From Uranotaenia lowii (taxonomy: Eukaryota > Arthropoda > Insecta > Diptera > Culicidae), in assembly GCF_029784155.1 (NCBI RefSeq), contig NC_073693.1, positions 331,518,592 to 331,582,591 of the forward strand: DNA of 64,000 nt. Direction: 5' to 3'. Shown here piece after piece: positions 12,201 to 22,470 of this stretch (its first letter is position 1; every line of letters starts with the position of its first letter). Under the pieces are notes generated by a model. The model was not told the origin of the DNA, made no database searches, and saw only the letters and a list, made by a program, of their open reading frames with translations. The translations under genes were made by a program, and so were the position numbers.

Positions 12201-13342
12201 ATAAAAACGCAGGTGGCGTTCATTGAGATAAGCGTTTGGATAAAACAAACCTATTTTGTACTATCTTAGAGTGAGGAGTGGATAAGACAGTGTATCAAAA
12301 AAGTAGCAAAAACGCGTACCTACCGGGTCACTAAACAAGTCGAGCCATGAAATTTGTTTCGTTGTGTAGTTAGAATAAGGAAATATAAAAAAAATCCAAT
12401 CATTCAATAACCTTGGATATTATTTATCTCCGCAGAACAATTCCGGAGCAAATGGGCACGTAGCAGAAATTATGCACGGTATTTTTTGTAAGCTGTTGCT
12501 TGTTTTCGTGCTGAAAATCACACACCCGTAACAAATTATTCGTTCCGTTTGTGGAGTGCGCACGTGAGATAACCACCTTCATCAGCCAGCATTAATCTTA
12601 CTTAGTCGATAGCATTATCAAACAAGCCCTCCTTTTCCTCCAGCTTGGGGAGAACAGTTATCAATTTTGCAACCAACCAGATTCCGTTGATTGCTACTGC
12701 AGCAAGCACACGCTTTGATCTTTATCGATTCGAGGTTGGCATTCCATCGATTGCAGAAAAAGTAATGCCTTACGTTTTCGCGCCTCTTATCATTTATCAT
12801 TATGATTTTGATGAGTAAGGTTAAGCGTTGGCAAATCTGACAGCCAAAAATAGAACCAACGCTCATTCTGCGTCCGGTTTATTTGCACAGAAAAAAAACA
12901 CAACATCAAAAAAATCCCACTACTGGAATTCCTGGCGCACAGTTATCTAATGAGCTTACAGGTATTTGGGATCGATAAAACGGGTTTTATCAGAAAAACA
13001 TATCCTATCTGATAAGGTTTATGTCATTCGCGACTACAGTGTTGCTGAGTGTTTCGATTCCGATTTTAACAAAAATAACCTCATCTATATAAACTAAACT
13101 ACTTTCAAGACTAGGCTCACAAATGAGAACTTATACCGAATTCGGCATCCTAACGTGCCACATTTGGCATGGAAAAAGGTACATAAAAGTAACGTAAGAA
13201 TGCTTACCTTGGGGCGCTTGGCTAGGGCTCTCCGCTTCCAGGGTCGCTGCAGCAGCAGATAGATCGGCATCGTGATGATGTCGTACACCATGGCGATAAT
13301 TTTGATCGCCCCGATCGCCGTCTGCACCCAGAAGTCTTCCAT
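3107..13342 (-). CDS. Acsl: Long-chain acyl-CoA synthetase, ACSL3/4 type (5' part of gene, three exons)
   Basis: This gene activates long-chain fatty acids to acyl-CoA using ATP and CoA, the entry step to lipid synthesis and beta-oxidation; family members sit on ER, lipid-droplet or peroxisomal membranes. Coding segments on the minus strand are 13208-13342, 3311-4291 and 3107-3246; both internal junctions fall between codons and follow GT-AG. The protein starts MEDFWVQTA, has a hydrophobic segment at about residues 8-32, then the basic RPWKRR motif. The AMP-binding signature YTSGSTGTPKG is at about residues 275-285, followed by PLAHVFEL and TPLTLIDSSSK typical of ACSL3/4. About 418 residues are present against roughly 700 in the family, so the C-terminal part, including the second half of the adenylation domain, lies left of the window. 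No frameshift is seen, so the gene looks functional. The first coding intron is 8.9 kb and full of transposons. Confidence 0.95.
3311..4291 (-). CDS. Acsl: Acsl second coding exon (AMP-binding core)
   Basis: The exon is 981 bp, 327 codons, from AKIIQQDGTSITYRG to KPTCMTSVP. The acceptor is TTTCAG at 4292-4297 and the donor GTGAGT follows 3311. It carries the N-terminal half of the adenylate-forming domain: GTRKIISEEDE, the FAETRAEW stretch, the YATLGDDG stretch and the P-loop-like SGSTGTPKG (about 3570-3604). Codon usage is GC-rich compared with the AT-rich flanks, as expected for a conserved coding exon. Open frames in other phases and on the plus strand over this exon are shadows. Confidence 0.95.
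4292..5077. other. Intron sequence, no gene seen
   Basis: Start of the 8.9-kb Acsl intron. It has mixed composition with no recognised motif. A short GC-richer stretch near 4560-4930 could be regulatory, but nothing specific supports that. Confidence 0.4.
5086..5369. mobile_element. hAT-type MITE (CAGGGTTGTC / GGCAACCTTG)
   Basis: The 284-bp segment begins CAGGGTTGTC and ends GGCAACCTTG, which are imperfect inverted ends. It is flanked by near-identical 8-bp copies, ATATGTAC (5078-5085) and ATGTGTAC (5370-5377). An 8-bp target duplication and a CAGGG start are hallmarks of hAT elements. The interior is AT-rich and full of TCACAGAAT-like repeats with no coding capacity, so this is non-autonomous. 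It belongs with the copies at 5850, 10785 and 27159. Confidence 0.7.
5766..6600. repeat. Direct duplication, one copy interrupted by a MITE
   Basis: Copy A (about 5766-5849 plus 6086-6150) and copy B (about 6447-6600) share a GTCGT.AACTGACGAT start, TTTAACACG.CC and the GTTTACA..TTCAAT..TACAGTGTTG end. Copy A is split by the element at 5850-6085 and copy B is not, so copy B acts as an empty-site reference. The sequence between the copies is AT-rich. Confidence 0.6.
5850..6085. mobile_element. hAT-type MITE inside a duplicated segment
   Basis: This 236-bp insert starts TAGAGATGCC and ends GACAACCCTG. It is flanked by TCAATAAC (5842-5849) and CCAATAAC (6086-6093), an 8-bp duplication with one change; the boundaries could shift by one or two bases to give an exact AATAACT. 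It carries repeated CTGATTTT blocks and no open frame. The matching duplicated segment at 6447-6600 lacks it, which independently supports the boundaries. Confidence 0.7.
6601..7194. other. AT-rich intron sequence, degraded repeat debris
   Basis: A stretch around 6855-6910 with GTGCCCAGCGAG and several CCCGGTTTATTCCTGG-like words resembles a decayed repeat of the CCCGGAT type. Otherwise I see no structure. Confidence 0.35.
7195..7520. repeat. Dispersed repeat, copy 1, ending in a 32-bp tandem array
   Basis: From about 7210 the sequence matches 20270-20490: CACATTTGGCTGAATAAAAGG, GTGCTTGATTTGGA, AACATAAAAA.TCTAAACAA.TAGCATAGAA, TTTTTGTGCG.TCCAAGTA and TATCGTGCTT follow in the same order. At the 3' side (7430-7510) a unit of 32 bp containing GTTACGAACTTTT.GGTTCCA is repeated about three times. 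Copy 2 has only one unit. The short open frame here (TELVTNFLVP-like repeats) is a product of the array, not a gene. Confidence 0.7.
7521..8270. other. AT-rich intron sequence, no gene seen
   Basis: Mostly A/T-rich with short homopolymers. I identified no repeat ends or coding motifs. Confidence 0.4.
8312..8382 (+). repeat. tRNA-like (SINE-type) pol III promoter remnant
   Basis: TGGTACAGAGGTAGCG (8321-8336) fits a tRNA A box and GGTTCAAATCT (8363-8373) fits a B box, about 40 bp apart as in tRNA genes. I could not draw a proper cloverleaf with an acceptor stem, so this is more likely a decayed tRNA-derived SINE or tRNA pseudogene than a working tRNA. A similar structure occurs at 31260-31345. 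Confidence 0.45.
8755..9612. repeat. Satellite-like tandem array, about 165-171 bp unit
   Basis: Roughly five units recur. Landmarks are GCGTGCGG at 8921, 9085, 9251 and 9422, and CGTGCGG near 9589, giving spacings of about 164-171 bp. Each unit continues with CTCAAACAGCCTTCATT, CGATTTCTCGAAAAAA, a TTGGTTCAAAATTTT stretch, AAGTCCGAACATGC and TTGGGAAATTGAGGGTAAA. Units differ by several percent, so the array is old. Short open frames across it are by-products. A DD37D element lies just downstream of the last unit. Confidence 0.85.
9651..10444 (+). mobile_element. Tc1/mariner-superfamily element, DD37D class, internally deleted
   Basis: The 794-bp element has inverted ends CAGGGTGACAAAAAAGTCCG and the complementary CGGACTTTTTTGTCACCCTG. 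It is flanked by TA on both sides (9649-9650 and 10445-10446), the standard target duplication. Intact relatives are about 1.3 kb, so about 500 bp is missing. The family moves by cut-and-paste with a DDE/D transposase. Its insertion lies within the Acsl intron next to a satellite array. Confidence 0.9.
9813..10334 (+). pseudogene. DD37D transposase remnant
   Basis: The start MEELRAAVIAAR is at 9813. An aberrant junction removes most of the centre, and the DRVWSVSLQQVP region now runs in another frame. The end is clear: TDGAASHTAKVVQ (second catalytic D) then WPPSSPDLNPLDYFVWG (third catalytic D) with 37 residues between the two aspartates by my count, the DD37D class. The C-terminus (QMRAACDDFPRRLK, stop at 10332-10334) follows after one in-frame stop. 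The first catalytic aspartate region is deleted, so it cannot be active. Confidence 0.85.
10447..10776. other. Intron sequence, no gene seen
   Basis: Spacer between two transposons. No motif recognised. Confidence 0.4.
10785..11269. mobile_element. hAT-type MITE with exact 8-bp target duplication
   Basis: The 485-bp element starts TAAGATTGCC and ends GCAACCTTA. GTTTAAGT occurs exactly on both sides (10777-10784 and 11270-11277). The interior repeats GCCCGGAT and CTCGGAT words and has no coding capacity. The exact duplication makes this the best-preserved insertion of its family here; the copy at 27159 shares CCAGATTG and the long AT-rich centre. Confidence 0.85.
11278..12940. other. Intron sequence, no gene seen
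   Basis: AT-rich to 12400, then more balanced from 12430 to 12860. I found no coding exon and no repeat ends. Scattered GATA-like words (for example near 12230) occur. Confidence 0.4.
12941..13018. promoter_or_regulatory. Cluster of GATA-factor motifs upstream of splice donor side of Acsl exon 1 intron
   Basis: Within 78 bp there are TTATCT, CGATAA, TTATCA, CTATCT and TGATAA, that is four WGATAR matches on either strand plus one near match. The cluster lies in the Acsl intron about 190 bp from the first coding exon. GATA factors drive gut and fat-body genes in insects, which would fit a lipid-metabolism gene, but AT-rich DNA produces such words by chance and no conservation could be checked. 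Confidence 0.3.
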
Positions 13343-13343
13343 G
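13208..13343 (-). CDS. Acsl: Acsl first coding exon
   Basis: The ATG is at 13342-13340. A pyrimidine-rich acceptor ending in TAG lies just upstream, leaving one untranslated base (13343) in the exon. This implies at least one upstream non-coding exon beyond 13345, which I could not locate. The 45 encoded residues are the N-terminal membrane segment and the RPWKRR stretch. The exon ends after a full codon (CCC AAG) with donor GTAAGC. The frame stays open upstream of the acceptor, so a longer N-terminus cannot be excluded, but the family pattern supports this methionine. Confidence 0.9.
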
Positions 13344-13935
13344 CTACAGGAGCGAAAAAAGTAGAACAAAATCATTACAATTTTGGTAATTTGTTTTTTT
13401 TTTTTCAACTGCGACTGCAAATAAAGTGTTACAAAGCTCTATTAAAATGATAATGAAGTTACGTGCAGCTTATCGTGGAAAATGGTATAAATAAAGAAAG
13501 GCAGGAAAAATGACAAGAGTTTAAATTATTTAGTAAAGCTACTAGTTGAGATCAGTTTTTTGTGTTAGTATGCAAATAATATAAACAAGAAAAAAATAAG
13601 TAACAGGACAGTTGAATCTATTTAATAACAGTTGTTTAAAAATGTACATATTCGAATTCGATACAAAAAAATGGTTTTAAAATGAAGAAAAAGGTTTTAA
13701 TCATTTTAATCAATGATTGGTTTTAAGGTTTCTAGCTGAATTAATATGTAAAAAAAATTGTCGGAAAATTCCTAATGAATAATTTTCATTTTAAGAAGTA
13801 AAAAGTTTCACGAAGAAATTCAACCATTTGGTTGTTCAATTCAAACTTTAAGAATATTATCAAAAATGAGTTGAAGCTGAACCATTTTTGATTTAAAAAA
13901 ATGAAAAAAAAATCATAAAGACTTTTTTCTTGTTA
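13344..13935. other. AT-rich sequence upstream of Acsl exon 1
   Basis: The acceptor of Acsl exon 1 is at 13344-13360. Beyond it the sequence is AT-rich with no exon or repeat ends that I can identify. Confidence 0.4.
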
Positions 13936-13936
13936 C

Positions 13937-15926
13937 CCCGATCAGAAGAGCATATCAAAATAATAACTCAAACGTACCATACGTACATATCTCACCAAGA
14001 TATTTATATCTGATTCAGTTATAATTAAGAACTCAAAATTATCGATTTTAAGTTTCTCCAATCTGAATTATATCTTATTCTGATTGACAGACTTGAATGG
14101 GATTGAGCTCATTTTCAATGATAAAGATTTTTTTCGGATCCCGATCAAGAGGGAAAAACTGAATCATATCAAGATGAGATATTTTGATAATAAATTTTTC
14201 CTATCTAAATGAGTTATTATTCAATACTCGTAGGATGTTAACCCGATCAGAAGGAAAAAACAAAATTATATCAAGATGAGATATTTTGATACTCATTTTT
14301 TTCTATCTAAATGAGTTATAATTCAGTACTCGTAGGATGTTAAAATATCTCAAATTATATCAAAAAATCTATACGATCATAGCTAAATTATATCAGTTTT
14401 TGATATGCTCCTATCAAGATTATATCTGGTTCAGATAGCATAGTTTGATATTAGACAGAACAAATCCTATCAAAATTATAACTTATCAAGATATGAATGC
14501 TTCGAGAAAAATTTCTAGTCGAATATCAGTAACCCACACTTTTGCTAAAATCATGCTCCATTTTTTGGTATCCCAGAAATTTGATTCAATTTTATGAATC
14601 TGCTGAGCGAAACTCATTAATGCACGGTTTGGGCCGTTGACTTCGATGTCCGTGTTTCATAAAAAGTTGCACGTATATCAAAATATGATATAATCATTTT
14701 ATTTTAGGACAATCCGAAAAAAATCTTTATCATTGAAAACCCATTCAAGTCTGTCAATCAGAATAAGATATAATTCAGATCGGAGAAACTTAAAATCGAA
14801 AATTTAGAGTACTTAATTATAACTGAATCAGATGTAAATATCTTGGTGAGATACGTTTGAGTTATTATTTTGATATGCTCTCCTGATCGGGAAAATATCT
14901 CAAATAATATCAAAATATCTATGCGATCATAGCTAAATTATATCAATTTTAGATATGCTCCTTTCAAGATTATATCTCATTCAGATAGCAAAGTTTGATA
15001 TTGGGCAATACAAAACCTATCAAAATTATAATTTATCAAGATATGAGTGCTTCGAGAAAAATCACTTGTCAATAAACCATATTATTAGCTAAAACCATGT
15101 TCCATTTTTGGTTTCCCAAAAATTGGATCCAACTTTAAGGATCTGTTGAGCGAAACTCATTAATGTACGGTTTGGGCCGTTGATTTCGATGTCCGTGTTT
15201 CAGAAAAAGTTGTACATATATCAAAATAAGATATAATCATTTTATTTTGGGACAACCCAAAAAAATTCTTTATCATTGAAAATTATCTCAACTCCATTCA
15301 AGTCTGTCAATCAGAATAAGATATAATTCGGATTGGAGAAACTTGAAATCTAAATTTTTCAGTACTTAATTATAACTGAATCAGATGTAAATATCTTGGT
15401 GGAATACGTTTGAGTTATTATTTTGATATGCTCTCCTGATCGGGATTGTCCTAAAATAAAATGATTATATCTTAATTTGATATACGTACAACTGTTTATG
15501 AAACACGGACATCGAAGTCAACGGTCCAAACCTTACAATAACGAGTTTCGCTTAACAGATTCATAAAATTGAATCAAAATTTTGGGAAACCAAAAATGGG
15601 GCATGGTTTTAGCAAATAATGTGGTTTATTGACCCTCCTCTAGAAAATTTTCTCGAAGCACTCATATCTTGATAAGTTATAATTATGATAGGTTTTGTTC
15701 TGCCCAATATCAAATTTTGAAATTATGCTATCTGAACGAGATATAATCTTGAAAGGAGCATATCTAAAATTGATATAATTTAGCTATGATCGCATAGATT
15801 TTTTGATATAATTCGAGATATTTTAACATCCTACGAGTACTGAATAATAACTCATTTAGATAGGAAAAAATTTAATATCAAAATATCTCATCTTGATATA
15901 ATTTAGTTATTCCCTCCTGATCGGGA
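13937..15926. mobile_element. Composite inverted-repeat MITE (CCCGATCAG ends)
   Basis: Left end CCCGATCAGAAGAGCATATC (13937) is matched by an inverted copy ending CTGATCGGG at 14891, over 40 bp with one difference. The half from 14344 to 14891 is then repeated directly at 14892-15444. A third block, 15445-15926, is the reverse complement of about 14160-14720 and also ends CTGATCGGG. The result is a nearly 2-kb structure that can fold on itself extensively. It is packed with GATATAATC-like words and codes for nothing. Flanking target duplications are not clear. Confidence 0.8.
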
Positions 15927-18900
15927 CAGTTTTTGATAATTTTGAAAGAATGTCTTCCTTAACCCGTTCGAGACAGATTGCACACCGTTTGTGCTTGCAA
16001 TGAAATTTTTCGGCCGTTATCAAAGCAACTTCACCTTGTGTTTTTTCTATTGCTTGGAATAAATTAATTCTTATACTAATAGAATCCGTCCGAAATCCGT
16101 CACGAATGAGTTAAAAGAGGACTTGAATACGACGCTACTATCAGAACATTTTATGTCTTTCAACCATTTCAGAAGAGGCTTTTAACAAGCCTTGCGAGAC
16201 CGAAATAGTAAGATAATATTCCCGGAATTAACACAGCTGTAATAGAGTTAGTTTTGAAAACAAAGCCAATATAAACAGTATCAATTGATTTGGCATGGAG
16301 TAAAGTAAAAGTACAAACAACTGCAAAGAAATATTCCCCAAAAACTGCTTTAAGCTTGTACCATTTATATGAGGTGGTACTGTACGTCCTTTTCAAAACG
16401 TACTCTAGAGATTTCAATTCTTTGGATAGGTTAACAAATCATTTGGATCAGTAGACGAGATTTCAGAAATTATAAACTTTTTTCTAAGGACTTATTGCTT
16501 GTTGGGCTATAGGTTGTTCGATATTTTTGTTGATTAAAAATCCAAAAACTTTGAAAAATTATGTAGGGCGATTTGCCAATCGTTCCCCAGCTAAGCACAT
16601 GATTTTTGTTTTTATGATATATTGTTGTCACTTCAACCGAATTCACTCGATTTTTCGGTCCACAAGATCCAAAAATTCAAGTGTTCGAGAAAAGTGACGT
16701 AAAAATGTAAAAAATCATTTAAAACAGCTTGTCTGTGCCCAATAGTTGCACAGGCACATTTAATATCGTGCCTAATGTTGTCCGATTTTTTCCAATGGTT
16801 GCACATTTTAAAAACCTTCTTAAGGCTCAGCCACCATGTGGCGGAAGCTTATTATTATTTTTTTTTTGTCTAGAGAAGCTTATTATGAGAACTTCTAGTT
16901 CATATGAAATCCAATTTGGAAACGGCCCCTTTTGAGGGGATCTTCCATATAAACCGTCCAATGCATAGTGGAAAGTTCGGACCGAAAATCGAAAAAAAAC
17001 GAAACCGCCGGTTTGAGAGTCTGGAATAGCATTTATCACACGTGAAATTTCCCCAGAAACTTAAATCTGCCGCTGAATTTACCCAGAGCCATCTGAGTGA
17101 AGTGTTATCTGACCTTATTTGCCAAGTATTGAGTTTTTTCTTTATACGTCCTACCAACATACAATTTTGTGTCATTTAAATTCCATAGAAGGAACTGCAT
17201 GAAAGGTATTGAACACTTTTTTTAATGTCCCTTTTTACAGGTGAAAGGACGCGATCTGTTTTGCCCCCCATTACCCCTATGAAGAAAATGTGATTCTATA
17301 AAACTATTGCTTAAGGACTCACTTGGAAGTCGATCAATTTATACATAATGGAATATCAATTTAAAGCTTACAAATGGACTCAACCACGTTCAAAATTTCA
17401 GGACTCTCGTCTGATTTATCGAATATATGTTTTCAAAAATTTAATTTATTTTTAATATCTTTTTCATGGGGAATATTTTTAATGAATGTAACCTTAGAAG
17501 CATTTCATCAATCTTCAAGAAATATTCATTTCACGTTGAAATCTTTCCCAACAATTTTTCGTCTGAAAAACGGTTATGGCTGTTTGTTTTTCTGAATAAT
17601 AAAAACCAAATAAAGCTTCACTCAAATGTCTCCGGTCTAGCTCGATGGCAGATTTGAATTTCTGAGAAAATAGCACATGATAAGTAATATTTCGGGTCTT
17701 GCAACCTTCGACTTCTAGATTTTTGAGATTTAGGGACGGAATTTTCCTACTGTACAATATTTTGACAATGTTTTTATCAAAAACAAGGGATTCGTTGTTG
17801 ACATGAAATACAGTTCTTTAAGATTTGTCGTCTCGAGATTTGAAAAAAACAGGTTTTTTTAGAACAATGTTCAGATTTTTTGCAAAACATTTGAAGATAA
17901 AAAAAAATATTTATGGAAATATGAAGTGCCTTTGAACAAATGTTGAATTATTAAAAATCAACTTTGAGTGCATAAAATATGAAAATTCTGAGTGGAAAAT
18001 TAATTAGAGCACATAAATGATTAAAATTAATAGTTGAAAGTAAATATCCACTTATTTTACAAAAAAAGTCATGTCATATTAAAAGACAATCCGAGTTTTT
18101 TTTCAGTTGCATGAGATCAATGAACGTGCATTTTTGTTTGGAAGAAAAAAAAAAGTGCATATGAAACCATCCAGGAAATTCAAATATTCTTGAAATGAAG
18201 TTTGTCTTTGATTAGATACTGATTTGATCTATTCTTAAGCTTCATATTTTGCCAACATGAGATGATGCAAAGTATTTCACGAAAAAAGTAATGACCATTT
18301 CAAAATAAAACTTTTTTTTTGAAGATTTCATTTGGAAGAATTTTTTTTAATATTTACTTAAATAAGAAAGGGGTACGCTAGTTGTTTGGATCCACAAGTA
18401 TGGCCATTTGCGGCATTGGTAAAAAAATTCAAATATTTAACAATAAAAGTAAGAGATTAAGTTTGCGGTTCAAATCAGATTTATTTTCTACTCTAGTAAA
18501 CTCAATTAAAAATGAAGATTTTAGTTTGAAACTTTGTTTAGGAAGAATCAGCAATATAAATAATGTGAAACAAAAAAAAAGTTAAATATATTTTCAGTTG
18601 AATTTAAAAAAAATAAATTTAGGTTTTTATATTTATAATTTCTTCTGGTTTACGTCCCAAAAAGCATCTGATGAAACTCAACTTGTGAATCTGTAGGAAG
18701 ATTGCGAATGATTACAGACATCGAAAGCAAATTTTGAACCACAAAATCCGTAATTATTCCAGCCTAAGCTTTCTAGATATTTTTCCCTAAGTATCCGGGT
18801 CGTACAAATCCGAGATATTTTCTCTAATATCCGCAAATATCAAAATTATTAAACACTTGACTTTTGTTTATCGAAATACAACAGTCAATTTTAAATCATA

Positions 18901-20240
18901 TTTAAGTCTTTAAAAAAAATCGTTCAAAACAGTTTTAATAAAATTTGCTCAAAAAATGTAGACTCAAAATACATAATATTAATGATTCAATTTAAACTTT
19001 TGTTTGATCTTGCAAATAAAGTGCTAATATTCGGACAAAATCTGGGTGATTTGGCAAGCTTAGTATAATCTTTTTGGACTTAGATATTCGGGATTCGGGA
19101 CTAAGTTTCTACAACAAGTTAGAAATTTTTCGAGTTTCTATGTCGAGATTTTTACTCTTGAATTATTCTAGCCGTTCATCAAAATTTGATTTGGAATTCG
19201 TAATATTTAATTTAGAGAAGAACATTTTGCTTGGAATATTTGGACCCTCATGGGGAAAGGAGGTTGAACAATCGTTTTCAGTTTCCTAAAGCTTGATCCT
19301 CAAAATTTCTCAAAATTTTAAATTTGGTCGAAGTTATGACAAATTTAGTAATTGTCCTCCTTTGGCACAAAATCAACCTGTTTGACTTTTTATCACTCCA
19401 CCACAGTTTCGCGTAACGGCGCGATTCTAGATTCAACCACAACAGAGAATCAACTTTGATAGACCTATTGAAAAGCTTCAGGGAAAACTCACTTATCGGG
19501 AAGCTGTATTCTTTGTACATTTAGCCATGCATCTTGTCAATCTTTATTAAAAACAGACTAATTTACAGCTCCCACAGATCATCAGCTTCATCAAGCACTA
19601 CGGATCAAATCTTTTCAATTTTAGCTCCTTGTTTATCTCCGGAACATCTAGGCGGAACTTGTCAACAAAAAGTTTCTGCCTGTAAATTACACCAATTTAT
19701 TGAACGGTTAACCTACAGATACTGCCAATCCTGCCGAATTCTACGCCAGCAATAACATCGTGTCATAATTGACATAAAGCTGGGTGGCCACTGACTTTGA
19801 ATTTTTAAATTTCCCACATTTTCCCGCATAATCTCACAAAATATCCGATTCTCAAAAACAAAAAAAAATCAGCCTCAAAGGCTTTATTCAACGGTTTCTA
19901 CTTTTAAGAGCTGATTTAAATCACCAAAAATCATAGCATATTTCAATTTATACTGTGATAAGAGCCGGTCTCTGCGCACTTTAATATCTTGCTATCAAGA
20001 AAACGAATTTTGAAGTCAATAAGAACTTTTAGAGAGAACCTAAGCAAAATTAGAAAATGCGAAAAATTTGAATTTAAATAGAAATGGTACCTATTTGGGT
20101 ATTTTTTGAAATCTTTTGAAAACAGTTATACTATTAGAGAAAATTAGTAATTTACCCTCTGAAACTTATTGCTTTTTAAAGAAAAGAGGTATTCAAAACC
20201 CTTCATATGTAGATTTTGACCCGTAGTCATAGTTCGAATT
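15927..20240. other. Long AT-rich stretch, no gene seen
   Basis: No coding motif, splice structure or transposon end was recognised in these 4.3 kb. Frames of 60-90 codons are not supported by any family resemblance. Decayed repeat debris is likely throughout. Confidence 0.5.
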
Positions 20241-20259
20241 TTATTTACATCCAAAGTAG

Positions 20260-20495
20260 CCGAAAATCGAAAAGAACTTGTGCATTAAAAGTGTACATTT
20301 GGCTGAATAAAAGGCACTCAAGACAAATAAAAATCGGTTTCCATAAGTGCTTGATTTGGAACATAAAAAATCTAAACAAATAGCATAGAAGGTTTTTGTG
20401 CGATCCAAGTATCTTAAAAGAATGGGCATCAATTTGGCCTATCGTGCTTTGTTACGAACTTTTTGGTTCCATGGAGAACCTTTTACGATATTTTT
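20260..20495. repeat. Dispersed repeat, copy 2
   Basis: Same orientation as 7210-7440, with GTACATTTGGCTGAATAAAA, GTGCTTGATTTGGA, TAGCATAGAAG, TTTTTGTGCGATCCAAGTA, CTATCGTGCTTTGTTACGAA and TTTTTGGTTCCATG in order. It has one unit of the 32-bp repeat that is amplified in copy 1. Ends are not sharply defined and no target duplication was seen. Confidence 0.65.
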
Positions 20496-22470
20496 GGGTT
20501 TTTGGGTTTTTTTCAACGTTGTCAATATTCCTTCTTTTAAAAATCTATACGTATCTCATGTGTTTTCACATGAGAGCTTATAGTTCAGATCACTAAAATC
20601 AAAAATCCACATTACAAATCCAAAGAATTTCTTATGAACTTGAATAAGAATGTGAAATTAATGTTGGATCTTGTTCACTACCGGTTTATTTTGGTTTTCA
20701 CGATTTTTATGGATGAATTCTGAGTCCTTTATTGTAAATATGTATGTTTGTGCGAAATTCAAGTAGCGTCACTACTCCACTTTTTTTTCTAAAATTTTAA
20801 CACAACTGCTCCAAATTTTCAATTTTATGTAACTACATGAAGTTTTATAGCTTGCCTATTTTTTTTCTTTTCACTATTCGATGCGTTATTCGATGATATA
20901 GATATTCCTTACTTTTAAAAGTGCCGGCTAACCGTTCACAAACCAGAAATCAGATCTTAATTTTCAAAACGCTCTAGGTTCTACACCACAACAAGACAAC
21001 GCGAATATACCACGACACCGTCACCTCACAGAAGGTCACCGAATCCTAACTCAACCGGACCAAGTCAGGGGGTGAACTGATTCCGTGGACAACCTGGATG
21101 AGCCTCAAAACCGACTCCTACAGGATATCGCACATTCAGAAGTTATCCGCTTATCTCTGATAAGAAAAACTCGGTGGTCCGTTTTGATGGGCGTTATTTC
21201 TTATCATGGGTTTAGTGCTGACTGTTGCATGTCCCGGTAAGCTGAAAGTATTTCTGTTGCGTTTCATCAGTAAGCTTCTCACTGCAGCCACTAGATATAA
21301 ACATCAAGTGGTTATAACACCTATGCGATTGATTTCGCCTTGACGATTTGGATGGTTTAGATATTCGAAATTTCAGAAACAAACTTGTTGATAAAAAAAA
21401 GAGTCTGGAAAGAAACTGCTCTTACAGTTGTGGAATATTTCCCGGAACAATGCTTTATATTTGCAATTATTTCTTCAACGTTGAAATACCATAAACATTT
21501 TTTAAGTAATTAACCCTCACTCAAAGATTCCGATATCGTTTATTTTTCCCGGAATGGATAAGCAAAGTATACCTACATTATATTGTCGAAAAATTGATAA
21601 GAAGTTATTAAAGAACCAAAATTAACTAAATCAGTAACCTTTATACATAATTATGGTAAATTTTACAATTTTTAGGCAACTTCTTTGCAAGGAATAACAT
21701 AGTATTTGACGCCAGTATTTTTATCTGATCAGGCAGAATTTAAGCATCCAAAGGAAGCGTTTACTAATTTTATCAAAGGCGCGTGAAGCGTTATCGCGAT
21801 GAAAATGAATGGATAAGATAAATAGGTAACCTTGAATGAAATCTCGCTGAGGTTCCAGAGGAGGACCTGCTTATCCAGGTTATACACCCTTATTACTAAA
21901 AATCTATTTTAAAATGTATCTAAATATCCTACGAGCCTCAATCTCAATCTTTTTCTGTCCAAAACACAACAGATCAGCAAGTTTCCAACCAGTCAAAACC
22001 AGTAAAAAATCGAACGCCCAAAAGCAAAGCTCCACGCTCCAGTTCGATGAACTGAACCACGGATTGTAAATCAAAGATAACAAACCCAGCCTAGCTAGCT
22101 ATCAACCGGCAAATGGATTTCGCTGCCGGTGGGTCCAATTCACTTTCGATGAATTTCTCAAACAAACATCAAACGTAAGGCCAGTTCATATCGTGAGATT
22201 TGCTGGTCGTCAATGGATTACAATTCGGTCAAAGTGTTAAAGAAGTAGAAAGATGTTGCGCAATCATTCCGCATTCATAAATACATTTTAACATTCTACG
22301 TTGTCCTTTTTTTTTGTTTTTAATGGGACAATAATTTTTTAGGTTAGATTTTTTTGTTGCCGGATGTTCCGAGATAGCGTTCAAAACTTCAATTGGCCTC
22401 CCACATTATTATAAATCGGGGAATGGATTGTTCTTGACAATTCCAAAATTTAAAAAAAAAACTAGGATAA
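20496..22470. other. Gene-free stretch with a more complex, possibly regulatory core
   Basis: From about 20930 to 22250 the sequence is less AT-rich and lacks simple repeats. It includes TTATCTCTGATAAG (21151-21164) and TTATCA (21201-21206), a paired GATA arrangement. I see no exon. This may be conserved non-coding sequence, which needs a cross-species alignment to judge. Confidence 0.3.

Noticed and set aside
13937..15926. CRISPR-like array because of regular repeats
   Set aside because: The repeats are inverted and nested blocks of hundreds of bases in an animal genome, not short direct repeats with spacers.
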